Below are positions 52,925 through 62,561 of a DNA stretch of 64,000 bases, in pieces. Numbering within the stretch: the first letter of the stretch is position 1; the number at the start of each line of letters is the position of its first letter. The DNA lies in the NCBI RefSeq assembly GCF_019431455.1, contig NZ_JAHYSR010000002.1, forward strand, positions 62,001 to 126,000, in the 5' to 3' direction. A program made the translations under genes and the position numbers. This DNA is from Paracoccus bogoriensis (GTDB lineage: Bacteria > Pseudomonadota > Alphaproteobacteria > Rhodobacterales > Rhodobacteraceae). The notes under the pieces were generated by a model, which did not search any database, was not told where the DNA came from, and saw nothing but the letters and a program-made list of their open reading frames with translations.

Positions 52925-55542
52925 GGTCGCGTCTCCTCGGACAGGGCTTTCAATTCATAGATCAGGTCCAGCGCCTCGCGCGGGGACAGGGCGTCGGGAT
53001 GGATGGCGCGCAGCCGGTCATCCAGCGGGCGAGGCTGCCGCGCGGGCGGCGGGGCGGCGCGGAACAGCGGCAGATCGTCGATCAGCGCCATGGGTCGCGC
53101 CGATTGATGCTGGCCCTTTTCCAGCGCGTCCAGAATGGTGCGGGCGCGATCCACGACCGATGCGGGCAGGCCCGCCAGCCGCGCGACCTGCACCCCATAG
53201 CTGCGATCGGCTGCGCCCTTGCGGACTTCGTGCAGGAAGATCACTTCGCCCTCCCATTCCCGCACGGCAACCGTGGCGTTCTCGACGCCGTCCAGCTTGG
53301 CCGACAGGGCCGTCATCTCGTGATAATGCGTGGCAAACAGCGCGCGACAGCGATTGACCGCGTGCAGATGCTCCATCACTGCCCAGGCAATCGACAGCCC
53401 GTCCCAAGTCGAGGTGCCGCGCCCGATTTCGTCCAGGATCACCAGCGCGCGGTCATCGGCCTGATTCAGGATCGCGGCGGTCTCGACCATCTCGACCATG
53501 AAGGTGGACCGCCCCCGCGCCAGATCATCGGCGGCGCCCACGCGGCTGAACAGCTGGCTGACCAGCCCGATATGCGCCGCGCGTGCGGGAACAAAGGCCC
53601 CGGCCTGCGCCAGCACCGCGATCAGCGCGTTCTGCCGCAGAAAGGTCGATTTGCCCGCCATATTGGGCCCGGTCAGCAGCCAGATCGCGGGAGTCGTCCC
53701 CCTGGTCAGGTCGCAATCATTGGCGACGAAGCTTTCCGCCTTTCGGCGCAGCGCGCGTTCCACGACCGGGTGACGGCCGCCTTCGATCACGAAGGCGCGG
53801 CTGTCATCGACGCGCGGCCGCACCCAGCCTTCGCCCGACGCCAGATCGGCAAAGGCGCAGGCCAGGTCGATCTCGGCCAGGGCACGGGCCGCCTGTCCGA
53901 TCCGTGCCGCCCGATCAAGGATCGCGCCGCGCAGGCGGCCGAAGATGTCGCGCTCGATTTCCAGCGCGCGGTCGCGGGCGTTCAGGATACGGGTCTCAAG
54001 CTCGCTCAGTTCGACCGTGGTAAAGCGGATCTGGTTCGCGGTGGTCTGGCGGTGGATGAAGGTCTGATTCAGCGGCGGGGCCATCATGCGTTCGGCATGG
54101 GTCGCGGTGGTCTCGATGAAATAGCCCAGCACGTTGTTGTGCCTGATCTTCAGGCTGGGCACGCCGGCCAGCGCCGCGTAATCGGCCTGCATCCCGGCGA
54201 TGACGCCGCGCCCCTCGTCGCGCAGACGCCGGGTCTGATCCAGTTCGGTATCGAACCCCTCGGCCACAAAGCCGCCGTCGCGCGCCAGAATCGGCGGCTC
54301 GGCCACCAGCGCCCGATCCAGCAGCCCCACCAGATCGTCATGCCCGACCAGGTCGCGGGCGGCCTCGGCCAGCAGAGAGGGCGCATCGCCCGGCAGGCGC
54401 GCGGCAATGGCCGCAGCCTGAGCCAGCCCGTTGCGGATCGCGGCCAGATCGCGCGGGCCCCCGCGGTCCAGCGCCAGCCGGGACAGCGCGCGGTCCATGT
54501 CGGGCACGCGGGCCAGCGCCGCGCGCAGATCCGAAAGCAGCCGCGCATCCTCGGCCAAGGCCGCCACCGCATCGTGCCGGGCCGCGATCAGCGCCAGATC
54601 GCGCGACGGCGCGCTGATCCGCCGTTCCAGCAGGCGCGCGCCCGCAGCCGTCACCGTGCGGTCGATCGCCGCCAGCAGCGAGCCCTCGCGCCCACCCGAA
54701 AGGGCCTGGGTCAGTTCCAGATTGCGCCGGGTCGCCGCGTCGATCTGCATCGCGCCGCCTGCTCGTTCGCGCGCGGGCGGGCGCAGCAAGGGCAGGCGAC
54801 CCTTCTGCGTCATCTCGAGATAATCGACGATGGCGCCCATCGCGGCCAGCTCGGCGCGGCCAAAGCTGCCGAAACCGTCCAGCGTCTCGACGCCATACAA
54901 GGCGCAAAGGCGACGCGCCCCTGCATTGCTGTCGAAGGCCGAGACATGCAGGTCGGTCATCACCGCGCCTGCGTCTGCGATCAGATCCGCCAGGCCAGTG
55001 TCGCAGGCCAGCACCTCGCGGGGCGCAAGCCGCGCCAACTCTGGGGCAAGGCGCGTCAGAGGGCAGTCCATCACCGAAAAACTCCCGGTCGAGATATCGA
55101 CCCAGGCCAGCGCGCCCTCGTCGCGGACCACCACGAAGGCCGCCAGGTAATTGTGCCGCCGCGCCTCCAACAGCGATTCCTCGGTCAGCGTGCCCGGCGT
55201 CACCAGCCGCACCACGTCGCGCGCCACGACGGACTTCGACCCGCGCTTTCTGGCCTCGGCAGGGTCTTCCATCTGTTCGGCGATGGCCACGCGGAACCCC
55301 TTGCGGATCAGCGTCAGCAGATAGGATTCGGCGGCATGAACCGGCACGCCGCACATCGGGATGGGTTCCCCCAGATGGGTGCCGCGTTTCGTCAGCGCGA
55401 TGTCCAGCGCGGCCGCGGCAGCCACCGCGTCGTCAAAGAACATCTCGTAGAAATCGCCCATGCGATAGAACAGCAGCGCACCGGGATTGGCCTCGCGGAT
55501 CGCAAGATATTGCGCCATCATGGGCGTGGGCTGATCGGTCAT
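52921..55542 (-). CDS. mutS: DNA mismatch repair protein MutS
   Basis: 873 residues from the ATG at 55542, preferred because it gives [16 protein letters not shown], close to relatives; an ATG four codons earlier (55554) is possible. The mismatch-recognition motif with the conserved Phe-x-Glu is [13 protein letters not shown], near residue 35. The C-terminal ATPase has Walker [16 protein letters not shown] and [20 protein letters not shown], with a helix-turn-helix dimerisation region at the end. It recognises mispairs and recruits MutL. Divergent from the riboswitch-controlled thi operon; overlaps aroC. Confidence 0.97.
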   Translation of the reverse strand: MTDQPTPMMAQYLAIREANPGALLFYRMGDFYEMFFDDAVAAAAALDIALTKRGTHLGEPIPMCGVPVHAAESYLLTLIRKGFRVAIAEQMEDPAEARKRGSKSVVARDVVRLVTPGTLTEESLLEARRHNYLAAFVVVRDEGALAWVDISTGSFSVMDCPLTRLAPELARLAPREVLACDTGLADLIADAGAVMTDLHVSAFDSNAGARRLCALYGVETLDGFGSFGRAELAAMGAIVDYLEMTQKGRLPLLRPPARERAGGAMQIDAATRRNLELTQALSGGREGSLLAAIDRTVTAAGARLLERRISAPSRDLALIAARHDAVAALAEDARLLSDLRAALARVPDMDRALSRLALDRGGPRDLAAIRNGLAQAAAIAARLPGDAPSLLAEAARDLVGHDDLVGLLDRALVAEPPILARDGGFVAEGFDTELDQTRRLRDEGRGVIAGMQADYAALAGVPSLKIRHNNVLGYFIETTATHAERMMAPPLNQTFIHRQTTANQIRFTTVELSELETRILNARDRALEIERDIFGRLRGAILDRAARIGQAARALAEIDLACAFADLASGEGWVRPRVDDSRAFVIEGGRHPVVERALRRKAESFVANDCDLTRGTTPAIWLLTGPNMAGKSTFLRQNALIAVLAQAGAFVPARAAHIGLVSQLFSRVGAADDLARGRSTFMVEMVETAAILNQADDRALVILDEIGRGTSTWDGLSIAWAVMEHLHAVNRCRALFATHYHEMTALSAKLDGVENATVAVREWEGEVIFLHEVRKGAADRSYGVQVARLAGLPASVVDRARTILDALEKGQHQSARPMALIDDLPLFRAAPPPARQPRPLDDRLRAIHPDALSPREALDLIYELKALSEETRP

Positions 55543-55599
55543 GTCCTTCACCATGGCCTGCGTTCTAGCGCCTTGCGCGCGGGCGCGAAACCTCTACAT

Positions 55600-55730
55600 T
55601 CGGGGCCACCTCGGGGCGCCTTTCTGGCTGAGACGCGACAGCGGACCCGTTGAACCTGATCCGGTTAAAACCGGCGGAGGGAAGGTCACGCGCCCCTTTC
55701 ATCCGAAACCCCATCTGAAAGGAGGCGCCG
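55600..55730 (+). promoter_or_regulatory. TPP riboswitch (THI element) controlling thiBPQ
   Basis: The THI-box signatures are present: CTGAGA at 55628-55633, ACCCGTTGAACCTGATC at 55645-55661, and the P4/P5 arm CCGG...CCGG followed by CGGAGGGAA ending at 55683. Downstream, CGCCCCTTTC (55691-55700) can pair with GAAAGG and GGCG of the Shine-Dalgarno region (55717-55722, 55724-55727), while its first part GCGCCCC (55690-55696) is also perfectly complementary to GGGGCGC (55613-55619) inside the aptamer. This supports translational OFF control on TPP binding. Confidence 0.92.
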
Positions 55731-56699
55731 ATGCGAACCGCCCTTGCCCTGTTGCTGATGACCACGCCTGTTGCGGCACAAGACCGCGTCCTGACCGTCT
55801 ATGCCGAGGATTACATCGCCAGCGAATGGGGCCCCGGCCCGGCGATCAAGTCCGGCTTCGAGGCTTTTTGCGACTGCGAATTACGCTTTGTGACCGGCGA
55901 CATCCTGCCCCGTCTGCTGATGGAGGGCGAAGGCACCCAGGCCGATGTGGTCTTTGGCCTGAATACCGACGTGCTGGCTCGCGCCCGCGCATCCGGCCTG
56001 TTCGCGCCGCATGGGCAGGACACGTCCGACATGTCGCTGCCGATCGCATGGGACGACCCGATCTTTCTGCCCTATAACTGGGGCGAGACGGCCTTTGTCT
56101 ATGACGAAACGCGGCTGGCAAACCCGCCCGCCAGCTTTGCCGAGCTGCTGGAGGCCGAGGATATCCGCATCGTCATCCAGGATCCGCGAAGCTCGATTTC
56201 CGGGCTGGCGCTGCTGTTCTGGGTCAAGCACATCTATGGCGATGAGGCGCCCGAGGCCTGGGCCCGGCTGGCGCCCAAGGTGCTGACGGTCACGCGCGGC
56301 TGGTCGGAAAGCTATGGCATGTTCACAAGCGGCGAGGCCGATATGGTGCTGTCCTACACGACCTCGCCCGCCTATCACATCGCGGCCGAGGATGACCCGA
56401 CGAAGAAGGCCGCGATCTTCCCGGAAGGGCACTACTTCATGACCGAGGTCGCGGGTCAGTTGGCCGGCACCGATCAGCCTGAACTGGCGCAAGCCTTCAT
56501 GGACTGGATCATGACGCCCGAATTCCAGGCAAAGATCCCTCTGGCCAACTGGTCCCTGCCCGCCGCCCTGCCCCAGGATCAATGGCCCCAGGTCATGCGC
56601 GATCTGCCGCGCCCCGAACTGACGCTGTTCTATTCCGAGGACGAGGCCGAGGCGCTGCGCCAGCCCGCGCTGGACGAATGGCTGCGCGCCTTCAACTAG
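55731..56699 (+). CDS. thiB: Thiamine ABC transporter substrate-binding protein
   Basis: 322 residues. A short signal peptide (MRTALALLLMTTPVAA) precedes a mature domain beginning RVLTVYAEDYIASEWGPGPAIK and containing DVVFGLNTD and YMVLSYTTSPAYH-like (here MVLSYTTSPAYHIA), typical of ThiB. It binds thiamine, thiamine phosphate or TPP in the periplasm. It directly follows a TPP riboswitch, with AAAGGAGG as the regulated ribosome binding site, and overlaps thiP by 22 bases. Confidence 0.95.
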   Translation: MRTALALLLMTTPVAAQDRVLTVYAEDYIASEWGPGPAIKSGFEAFCDCELRFVTGDILPRLLMEGEGTQADVVFGLNTDVLARARASGLFAPHGQDTSDMSLPIAWDDPIFLPYNWGETAFVYDETRLANPPASFAELLEAEDIRIVIQDPRSSISGLALLFWVKHIYGDEAPEAWARLAPKVLTVTRGWSESYGMFTSGEADMVLSYTTSPAYHIAAEDDPTKKAAIFPEGHYFMTEVAGQLAGTDQPELAQAFMDWIMTPEFQAKIPLANWSLPAALPQDQWPQVMRDLPRPELTLFYSEDEAEALRQPALDEWLRAFN

Positions 56700-58207
56700 G
56701 CCATCTGGTCGCGGCGGCTCTGGCTGCCGCGATCCTCGGCACGCTGGCGGCGGTTGCATGGTTCGCGGGCGGGCTGGGGGCGCTCAGCGAATGGGATTGG
56801 CGTGCGGTGCGCTTCACGCTGTGGCAGGCGGCCTTGTCGGCCAGCCTGTCGGCGGCGCTGGCGATCCCGGTCGCCCGCGCGCTGGCGCGGCGGCGCTTTC
56901 GCGGGCGGGGGCTTCTGGTCACGCTGCTGGGTGCGCCTTTCATCCTGCCGGTGATCGTGGCGATCATGGGGCTGATCGCCGTCTTCGGCCGCAACGGCGC
57001 CGTGAACGAGGCCCTGCGCGCCCTGGGTCTGCCCGAGATCGGCATCTATGGCTGGCAGGGCGTTATCCTGGCGCATGTCTTCTTCAACCTGCCCCTGTCG
57101 GTGCGGCTGATCCTGCAAGGCTGGCAGGCGATCCCGGCGGAACGGTTCCGCCTGGCCGCCAGTCTGGATTTCGCGCCCCGCGACATGGCGCGCCATCTGG
57201 AACGCCCGATGCTGCGCGCGACCTTGCCGGGTGTCTGGCTTTCGGTGTTCCTGGTCTGCCTGACCTCGTTCACCGTCGCCCTTGCGCTTGGCGGGGGACC
57301 GCGCGCCACCACGGTCGAACTGGCGATCTATCAGGCCTTCCGCTTCGATTTCGACCTTGGTCGGGCGGCAACGCTTGGGCTGGTGCAGATCGCGCTGTGT
57401 GTCGCCGCGCTTCTGGCGGCGCGGGCCATCGCCCTGCCTGCGGGCTTTGGCGCGGGGATGGACAGCGCCATGCCCATCCCCGCGCCGCGCGGCTGGTCGT
57501 TGGTTGCGGACGTGCTTGTGATCACGCTGGCGGCGGGGTTCCTGCTCTGGCCCATGGCCGCTGTGATCACGCATGGCCTGCCGCGCATCCCGGCCCTTCC
57601 GCCCGAGGTCTGGGACGCGGCGCTGCGATCCGTTGTCATGGCGGTCGCCTCGGCGCTGTTGTCGGTCGCCGCCTGCCTGGCGCTGGCGCTGACCATTGCC
57701 CAAGGCCGCGCCCGGTGGGTCGAGGTGGCGGGGATGCTGCCGCTGATCGCCTCGCCCCTGGTCTTGGGGACGGGGCTGTTCATCCTGTTGCGCGGCACGG
57801 TCACTCCGCAGCAGATGGCGCTTCCCGTGACGGTGGCTGTGAATGCGGCGATGGCGCTGCCGTTCGGGCTGCGCGCGCTGATCCCGGCGGCGCAGGCGCT
57901 GCGGGCCGATTATGACCGGCTGGCGGCCTCGCTGGATCTGCGCGGATGGGCGCGGCTGCGCCACCTGACCATGCCGCGCCTGCGCCGCCCGCTTGGCTTT
58001 GCGGCGGGGCTTGCGGCGGCCCTGTCGATGGGCGATCTGGGTGTGATCACATTGTTTGCCAGTGACCGGCCGACCCTGCCGCTGAAGCTTTACCAGCTGA
58101 TGAACAGCTACCGGATGGCGGATGCGGCGGCGGCCTCGGTTCTGCTGATGGCGCTCAGTTTCGGGCTGTTCTGGCTGTTCGACAAAGGAGGCCGGCTTGA
58201 GCCTTGA
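56678..58207 (+). CDS. thiP: Thiamine ABC transporter permease (fused, two permease domains)
   Basis: 509 residues with about twelve membrane segments: two copies of a six-helix permease in one chain, as in ThiP. EAA-type loops appear as IPAERFRLAASLDFAPRDMARHLERPML near residue 155 and LRADYDRLAASLDLRGWARLRHLTMPRL near 410. The start at 56678, inside thiB, gives MAARLQLGHLV before the first membrane span; a longer frame exists but would lie wholly in thiB. The 3' end overlaps thiQ by 11 bases. Confidence 0.93.
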   Translation: MAARLQLGHLVAAALAAAILGTLAAVAWFAGGLGALSEWDWRAVRFTLWQAALSASLSAALAIPVARALARRRFRGRGLLVTLLGAPFILPVIVAIMGLIAVFGRNGAVNEALRALGLPEIGIYGWQGVILAHVFFNLPLSVRLILQGWQAIPAERFRLAASLDFAPRDMARHLERPMLRATLPGVWLSVFLVCLTSFTVALALGGGPRATTVELAIYQAFRFDFDLGRAATLGLVQIALCVAALLAARAIALPAGFGAGMDSAMPIPAPRGWSLVADVLVITLAAGFLLWPMAAVITHGLPRIPALPPEVWDAALRSVVMAVASALLSVAACLALALTIAQGRARWVEVAGMLPLIASPLVLGTGLFILLRGTVTPQQMALPVTVAVNAAMALPFGLRALIPAAQALRADYDRLAASLDLRGWARLRHLTMPRLRRPLGFAAGLAAALSMGDLGVITLFASDRPTLPLKLYQLMNSYRMADAAAASVLLMALSFGLFWLFDKGGRLEP

Positions 58208-58883
58208 ATTCCGCGATATCCTGATCCGTCAGGGCGATTTCGCGCTGAGGGCCGATCTGACCGTGCCGCCGGGCCGCCATGCGGTGATCGGCGCCTCGGG
58301 GTCCGGGAAATCCACGTTTCTGTCCCTGATCGGCGGCTATCTGGCGCCTGATCAAGGGCGGATCTTGTGGCAGGGCTGGGACATCACCGCGATAGCGCCG
58401 GGGAAAAGACCCGTCTCGACCCTGTTTCAGCACCACAACCTGTTTCCGCATCTTACTGTGGCGCAGAATGTGGGGATGGGCCTGCGCCCCGACCTGCGGC
58501 TGGATCGCGCGCAGCGCATGGCGGTCGAGGCGGTGCTGGACCGGGTCGGTCTGGGGGGAACCGGCGCAAGGCGGCCGGGCGATCTGTCGGGCGGGCAGCA
58601 AAGCCGCGTGGCGCTGGCCCGCGTCCTGCTGCGTGCGCGCCCGGTTCTGTTGCTGGACGAACCCTTCGCCGCGCTTGGCCCGGCGCTGAAGGCCGACATG
58701 CTGGCCCTGCTGGCCGAGGTGGCGGGGGATGCGACGGTGCTGATGGTCACGCATGATCCTGCCGATGCTCGCGCTTTCGCGCCCACGACCCTGCTGATCG
58801 AGGACGGCCTTGTCCATTCCCCGCGCCCGACCGGGCCGCTGCTGGACAACCCGCCGCGGGGCCTGCGCGCCTATCTGGGCTGA
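58197..58883 (+). CDS. thiQ: Thiamine ABC transporter ATPase
   Basis: 228 residues from a TTG start preceded by AAAGGAG at 6-base spacing. Motifs: Walker A GASGSGKST, Q-loop FQHHNLFPHL, signature LSGGQQSR, Walker B LLLDEP and switch His in MVTHD. In the D-loop, AALG replaces the more usual SALD. It powers ThiB/ThiP uptake. The following 123 bp up to idi contain no terminator-like hairpin with a T-run. Confidence 0.94.
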   Translation: MSLEFRDILIRQGDFALRADLTVPPGRHAVIGASGSGKSTFLSLIGGYLAPDQGRILWQGWDITAIAPGKRPVSTLFQHHNLFPHLTVAQNVGMGLRPDLRLDRAQRMAVEAVLDRVGLGGTGARRPGDLSGGQQSRVALARVLLRARPVLLLDEPFAALGPALKADMLALLAEVAGDATVLMVTHDPADARAFAPTTLLIEDGLVHSPRPTGPLLDNPPRGLRAYLG

Positions 58884-59006
58884 CGCTTGCGGCCCGCACG
58901 CGGCGGCTTATGCTGGCGGTCCAGGGCGCGACAGGCGGCGCTTGGCCGCATTGCATCGGAGGCGGCGATGGCCGTCTTGGCAGGGGCTTGGCAGAGGGGC
59001 CGCAGA

Positions 59007-60077
59007 ATGACCGACATCACCAGCCGCAAGTCGCAGCATATCCAGATCGTGGCCGAGGGCAGGGGCCTGCAACACAGCCGCGCCACAGGCTTTGATGCGG
59101 TGCATTTCCAGCACGAGGCCTTGCCCGATCTGGATTTCGACGAGATCCGCACCGAGGCGCGGCTGCTGGGCCGGAGACTTGGCGCGCCGCTGATGGTCTC
59201 GGCCATGACGGGCGGCCCGGCCGAGGCCGCGCGCATCAACGCCCATATCGCCGAGGCCTGCCAGCACCTGCGGATCGCGCTGTCGGTCGGCTCGCAGCGG
59301 ATCGCGGTCGAGGATGGCGCGGCGGGCGGTCTGGGGCGCGACTTGCGCGACCGGGCGCCCGACATCCCGATCCTGGGCAATATCGGCGCGGTCCAGTTGA
59401 ATTATGGCTTTGGCCCCGATCAGGCCCTGCGCGCGGTCGAGATGATCGGCGCCGATGCGCTGATCCTGCATCTGAACCCGCTGCAAGAGGCCATCCAGCC
59501 CGGCGGCGACCGCAACTTCGCGGGCCTTCTGCCCCGGATCGAGGCCTTGGCCCGCGCGCTGCCCGTGCCACTTGGCGTCAAGGAGGTCGGCGCGGGACTT
59601 TCCGCCCCCGTCGCGCGGCGGCTGATCGAGGCGGGCGCCTCGATCATCGACGTGGCGGGGCTGGGCGGCACAAGCTGGGCCCGGGTCGAGGCCGAACGCG
59701 GTTCCGATGCCCTGCGCCGCATCGCCGCGCCCTTCCACGATTGGGGCATCCCCACGGCGGATGCGCTGCGGCAGGTGGCGCCCGTGATGGCGCCGGGGGG
59801 CGTCCTGGTCGCCTCGGGCGGGGTGCGGCACGGGCTGGACGTGGCGCGCGCGATCCGACTGGGTGCCGATCTGGCCGGGCAGGCCGCTCATGCCCTTGCC
59901 GCCGCCCGCACCAGCGCCGAGGCGCTGGTCGCCCATTTCGACGAGGTGATCGCCCAGTTGCGGATCGCCATGTTCTGCACCGGTTCGCCTGATCTGGCGG
60001 CGCTGCGCCATGCGACATTGCTGCGACAGGATGATGGCTGGCAAAGCGCCGGGCAGGGGTCTAGTCTTGGCGCGTAA
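59007..60077 (+). CDS. idi: Isopentenyl-diphosphate delta-isomerase, type 2 (FMN)
   Basis: 356 residues. It interconverts IPP and DMAPP, supplying starter units for carotenoids. Type 2 enzyme hallmarks are SRKSQHIQIV near the N-terminus, the flavin-binding MVSAMTGGPAE, SVGSQRIA, NIGAVQLNYGFG, HLNPLQEAIQPGGDRNF, VKEVGAGLS, DVAGLGGTSWARVE and VASGGVRHGLDVARAI, close in pattern to the P. zeaxanthinifaciens Idi. The ATG at 59007 is chosen (AGAGGGG upstream) over a frame reaching back to 58887. It leads the crt genes; crtW starts 15 bases later. Confidence 0.95.
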   Translation: MTDITSRKSQHIQIVAEGRGLQHSRATGFDAVHFQHEALPDLDFDEIRTEARLLGRRLGAPLMVSAMTGGPAEAARINAHIAEACQHLRIALSVGSQRIAVEDGAAGGLGRDLRDRAPDIPILGNIGAVQLNYGFGPDQALRAVEMIGADALILHLNPLQEAIQPGGDRNFAGLLPRIEALARALPVPLGVKEVGAGLSAPVARRLIEAGASIIDVAGLGGTSWARVEAERGSDALRRIAAPFHDWGIPTADALRQVAPVMAPGGVLVASGGVRHGLDVARAIRLGADLAGQAAHALAAARTSAEALVAHFDEVIAQLRIAMFCTGSPDLAALRHATLLRQDDGWQSAGQGSSLGA

Positions 60078-60092
60078 GGCAGGATCGAACCC

Positions 60093-60821
60093 ATGACCAC
60101 CGCTCATCCCACGCAACGAACCGACGCCCGCACCAGCCTGACGCTGGCCGCCATCGTGATCGCGGCCTGGGCGGCGCTGCATGTCGCCGCGGTCTGGCAC
60201 CTGGACGCGCTGGCGCATCCCTTGCTGGCCCTGGCCGCGCTGGCGGGCCTGACCTGGCTGTCCACCGGGCTGTTCATCATCGCCCATGACGCGATGCACG
60301 GGGCCGTGGCGCCGGGCCGCCCGCGCCTGAACGCGGCGATCGGACAGCTTGTCCTGTGGCTGTTTGCGGGTTTTTCCTGGCGCAAGCTGATCGTCAAGCA
60401 CATGGCCCATCACCGCCATGCCGGCACCGATGACGACCCCGACTTCGGCCATGGCGGACCGGTCGGCTGGTATCTGAAATTCGTCCGCACCTATTTCGGC
60501 CTGCGCGAGGCGCTGTTCCTGGGCGGGGCCACCCTTCTCTATGCGGTGGTCCTGGGCGAGCGTTGGCCCTATGTCGCCTACTGGTCGGTGCCGTCGATTC
60601 TGGCCTCGATGCAGCTGTTCTATTTCGGCACCTACCTGCCCCATATGCCGCGCGAGGCCGAGACATTCCCGGACCGACACCGCGCCCGATCCTCGCGGAT
60701 GAGCGATCCGATTTCGTTTCTCAGCTGCTTTCACTTCGGCGGCTATCACCATGAGCATCATCTGTATCCGCATGTCCCCTGGTGGCGCCTGCCCCGGACC
60801 CGCAAGAGGGGTGCCGAATGA
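60093..60821 (+). CDS. crtW: Beta-carotene ketolase CrtW
   Basis: 242 residues, the length of Paracoccus CrtW. This membrane di-iron enzyme introduces 4- and 4'-keto groups into beta-ionone rings, leading to canthaxanthin and astaxanthin. The histidine clusters are intact: HDAMH near residue 65, HMAHHRH near 105 and HHEHH near 222, with the family-typical AGTDDDPDFGHGGP and SDPISFLSCFHFGGY. It is clearly related to, but diverged from, the CrtW of P. marcusii/haeundaensis as remembered (for example in the N-terminal 20 residues). Its stop overlaps crtZ as ATGA. Confidence 0.95.
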   Translation: MTTAHPTQRTDARTSLTLAAIVIAAWAALHVAAVWHLDALAHPLLALAALAGLTWLSTGLFIIAHDAMHGAVAPGRPRLNAAIGQLVLWLFAGFSWRKLIVKHMAHHRHAGTDDDPDFGHGGPVGWYLKFVRTYFGLREALFLGGATLLYAVVLGERWPYVAYWSVPSILASMQLFYFGTYLPHMPREAETFPDRHRARSSRMSDPISFLSCFHFGGYHHEHHLYPHVPWWRLPRTRKRGAE

Positions 60822-61327
60822 GCTGGCTTGTCCCTCTGGCCATTGTCCTGGCCACCGTCGTCGCGATGGAGCTGGTCGCCTATTCGGTGCATCGCTGGAT
60901 CATGCACGGCCCGCTTGGCTGGGGCTGGCACAAGTCGCACCATGACGAACATGGCGACCATCGGGGCGGGTTCGAGAAGAACGACCTCTATGGCCTGATC
61001 TTCGCCGCGATCACGGCGGGGCTGTTCATCCTGGCCTCAGGCTGGCTGTGGTGGGTCGCCGTCGGCATGTCGGTCTATGGCGTGATCTATCTGCTGATGC
61101 ATGATTGCCTTGTGCATCAGCGCTGGCCCTTCCGGGCGATCCCGCGCAAGGGCTATCTGCGCCGCGTCTATCAGGCGCACAAGATGCATCACGCGGTCGA
61201 GGGCCGGGACGGCTGCGTCAGCTTCGGCTTCGTCTATGCGCCGCCGCTGGATCGCCTGAAGGATCAGTTGCGCCGGAGCGGCGCGCTGAAGCGCGACGCG
61301 GGCAAAGCCCCGGCGCGGGACCGCTGA
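60818..61327 (+). CDS. crtZ: Beta-carotene 3-hydroxylase CrtZ
   Basis: 169 residues from the ATG at 60818, which overlaps the crtW stop. It is a membrane di-iron hydroxylase adding 3- and 3'-hydroxyl groups to beta-rings. The four histidine motifs are visible: HRWIMH, HKSHHDEH, HDCLVHQRW and HKMHHAVEG, with three to four membrane segments and the typical GFVYAPP near the C-terminus. Together with CrtW it gives astaxanthin from beta-carotene. crtX follows after 4 bases. Confidence 0.96.
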   Translation: MSWLVPLAIVLATVVAMELVAYSVHRWIMHGPLGWGWHKSHHDEHGDHRGGFEKNDLYGLIFAAITAGLFILASGWLWWVAVGMSVYGVIYLLMHDCLVHQRWPFRAIPRKGYLRRVYQAHKMHHAVEGRDGCVSFGFVYAPPLDRLKDQLRRSGALKRDAGKAPARDR

Positions 61328-61331
61328 GGGC

Positions 61332-62552
61332 ATGGCCCGCATCGTTTTCTGCCTGCCCGCCATGCGCGGCCATCTGGGCGCCCATGGCCCGCTGGCCCGC
61401 GAACTGGCGCGACGGGGCCATGATTGTGTGCTGCTGGGCAGTCGCAGGCTGCCGCCTCTGGCGCAGGGTCTGCCGGTCCATGCGATGCCATGGGACGAGC
61501 CCGACCTGAGCGGGGTCGGACTGGCGTTGACCTTGTGGCGCACCGCCCGCGCGACCCGCGGTGTGATCCGCCATGCCCCCGCGGCCTTGCAGGCGCTGCG
61601 CCCCGATCTGGTCGTGGCCGATCAGGCCGAGCCGGGCTTTGCCTTGGCCGCCGAGGCTGCGCGGCTTCCCTGGATCACGCTGGCGGCGGGTCTGCCGCTG
61701 GATGGCGACGCCGCAGCGCCCCCGCCTTTCCTGCCCTGGCCGCATGAGGACAGCGACAGCGCAAGACGGCGCAATCAGGGCGGCTGGCGGGTCTCCGAGG
61801 CGCTGATGCTGCTGCAACGGCGCGCCCTTGCGGCAGGCTGCCGCCGTCACGGGCTGGCGCCGCGTCCGGGCGCGGGGGGCTGGATCAGCGACCGGCTGGA
61901 CCTGCGCCAGATCGTGCCCGCGCTGGATTTCCCGCGCAACTGGCCCGCGCAATCGGTGGGGCTTGGCCCGCTGCGCGACGCGGAACCCGATGGCGAGCTG
62001 CCGTTGGAATTGACCGGCTTGGGCCGGCCGCTGGTCTTTGCCTCGCTGGGGACGCTGTCGGGGCGCAGGCTGCCGATGCTGCACGCGATCTGCGCGGCGG
62101 CGGCCGATCTGCCGGTGACGCTGGTCCTGGCCCATGCCGGGATGCTGACCGAAGCCGAGGTGGCGGCCCTGCCCGGCCGCCCTGTGGCACGCGCCTTGTG
62201 GCCGCAGCGCGCGGTGCTGGAACGTGCCGCGGCCTGTGTCATGCATGGCGGAATGAACACGATGCTGGACAGCGCCGCGGCGGGCGTGCCCATGCTGGCC
62301 ATGCCGCTGGCCTTCGAGCAACCCGGTATCGCTGCCCGGATCGAGGCGCATGGCCTGGGCCTGCGCCTTGACGCCCGCGCCGCGCCGGGCGCGATCCGCG
62401 AGGCGCTGTTGCAATTGCTGGACGCGCCGCGCTGGCGCGACAGCCTGTCGCGGGCGCAGCAGGAACTGCGCAAGGCTGGCGGCGTTCGGCGCGGTGCCGA
62501 CCTGATCGAGGGGGTGCTGGCCGGTTCTCGCATCCACGAGGCTGCCGAATGA
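61332..62552 (+). CDS. crtX: Zeaxanthin glucosyltransferase CrtX
   Basis: 406 residues of GT1 (UDP-glycosyltransferase) type. N-terminal ARIVFCLPAMRGHLGAHGPLARELARRGH is the acceptor-side start, and VMHGGMNTMLDSAAAGVPMLAMPLAFEQPG near residue 300-330 is the UDP-sugar binding motif. It glucosylates the hydroxyls of zeaxanthin (and perhaps adonixanthin or astaxanthin). CrtX is absent from several crtW-containing Paracoccus clusters but present in P. zeaxanthinifaciens, so the gene set here combines both. crtY starts 9 bases downstream. Confidence 0.92.
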   Translation: MARIVFCLPAMRGHLGAHGPLARELARRGHDCVLLGSRRLPPLAQGLPVHAMPWDEPDLSGVGLALTLWRTARATRGVIRHAPAALQALRPDLVVADQAEPGFALAAEAARLPWITLAAGLPLDGDAAAPPPFLPWPHEDSDSARRRNQGGWRVSEALMLLQRRALAAGCRRHGLAPRPGAGGWISDRLDLRQIVPALDFPRNWPAQSVGLGPLRDAEPDGELPLELTGLGRPLVFASLGTLSGRRLPMLHAICAAAADLPVTLVLAHAGMLTEAEVAALPGRPVARALWPQRAVLERAAACVMHGGMNTMLDSAAAGVPMLAMPLAFEQPGIAARIEAHGLGLRLDARAAPGAIREALLQLLDAPRWRDSLSRAQQELRKAGGVRRGADLIEGVLAGSRIHEAAE

Positions 62553-62561
62553 GGGCCGCGC

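Noticed and set aside
53000..55653. An 884-codon plus-strand frame
   Set aside because: Antisense to mutS, which has all expected motifs.
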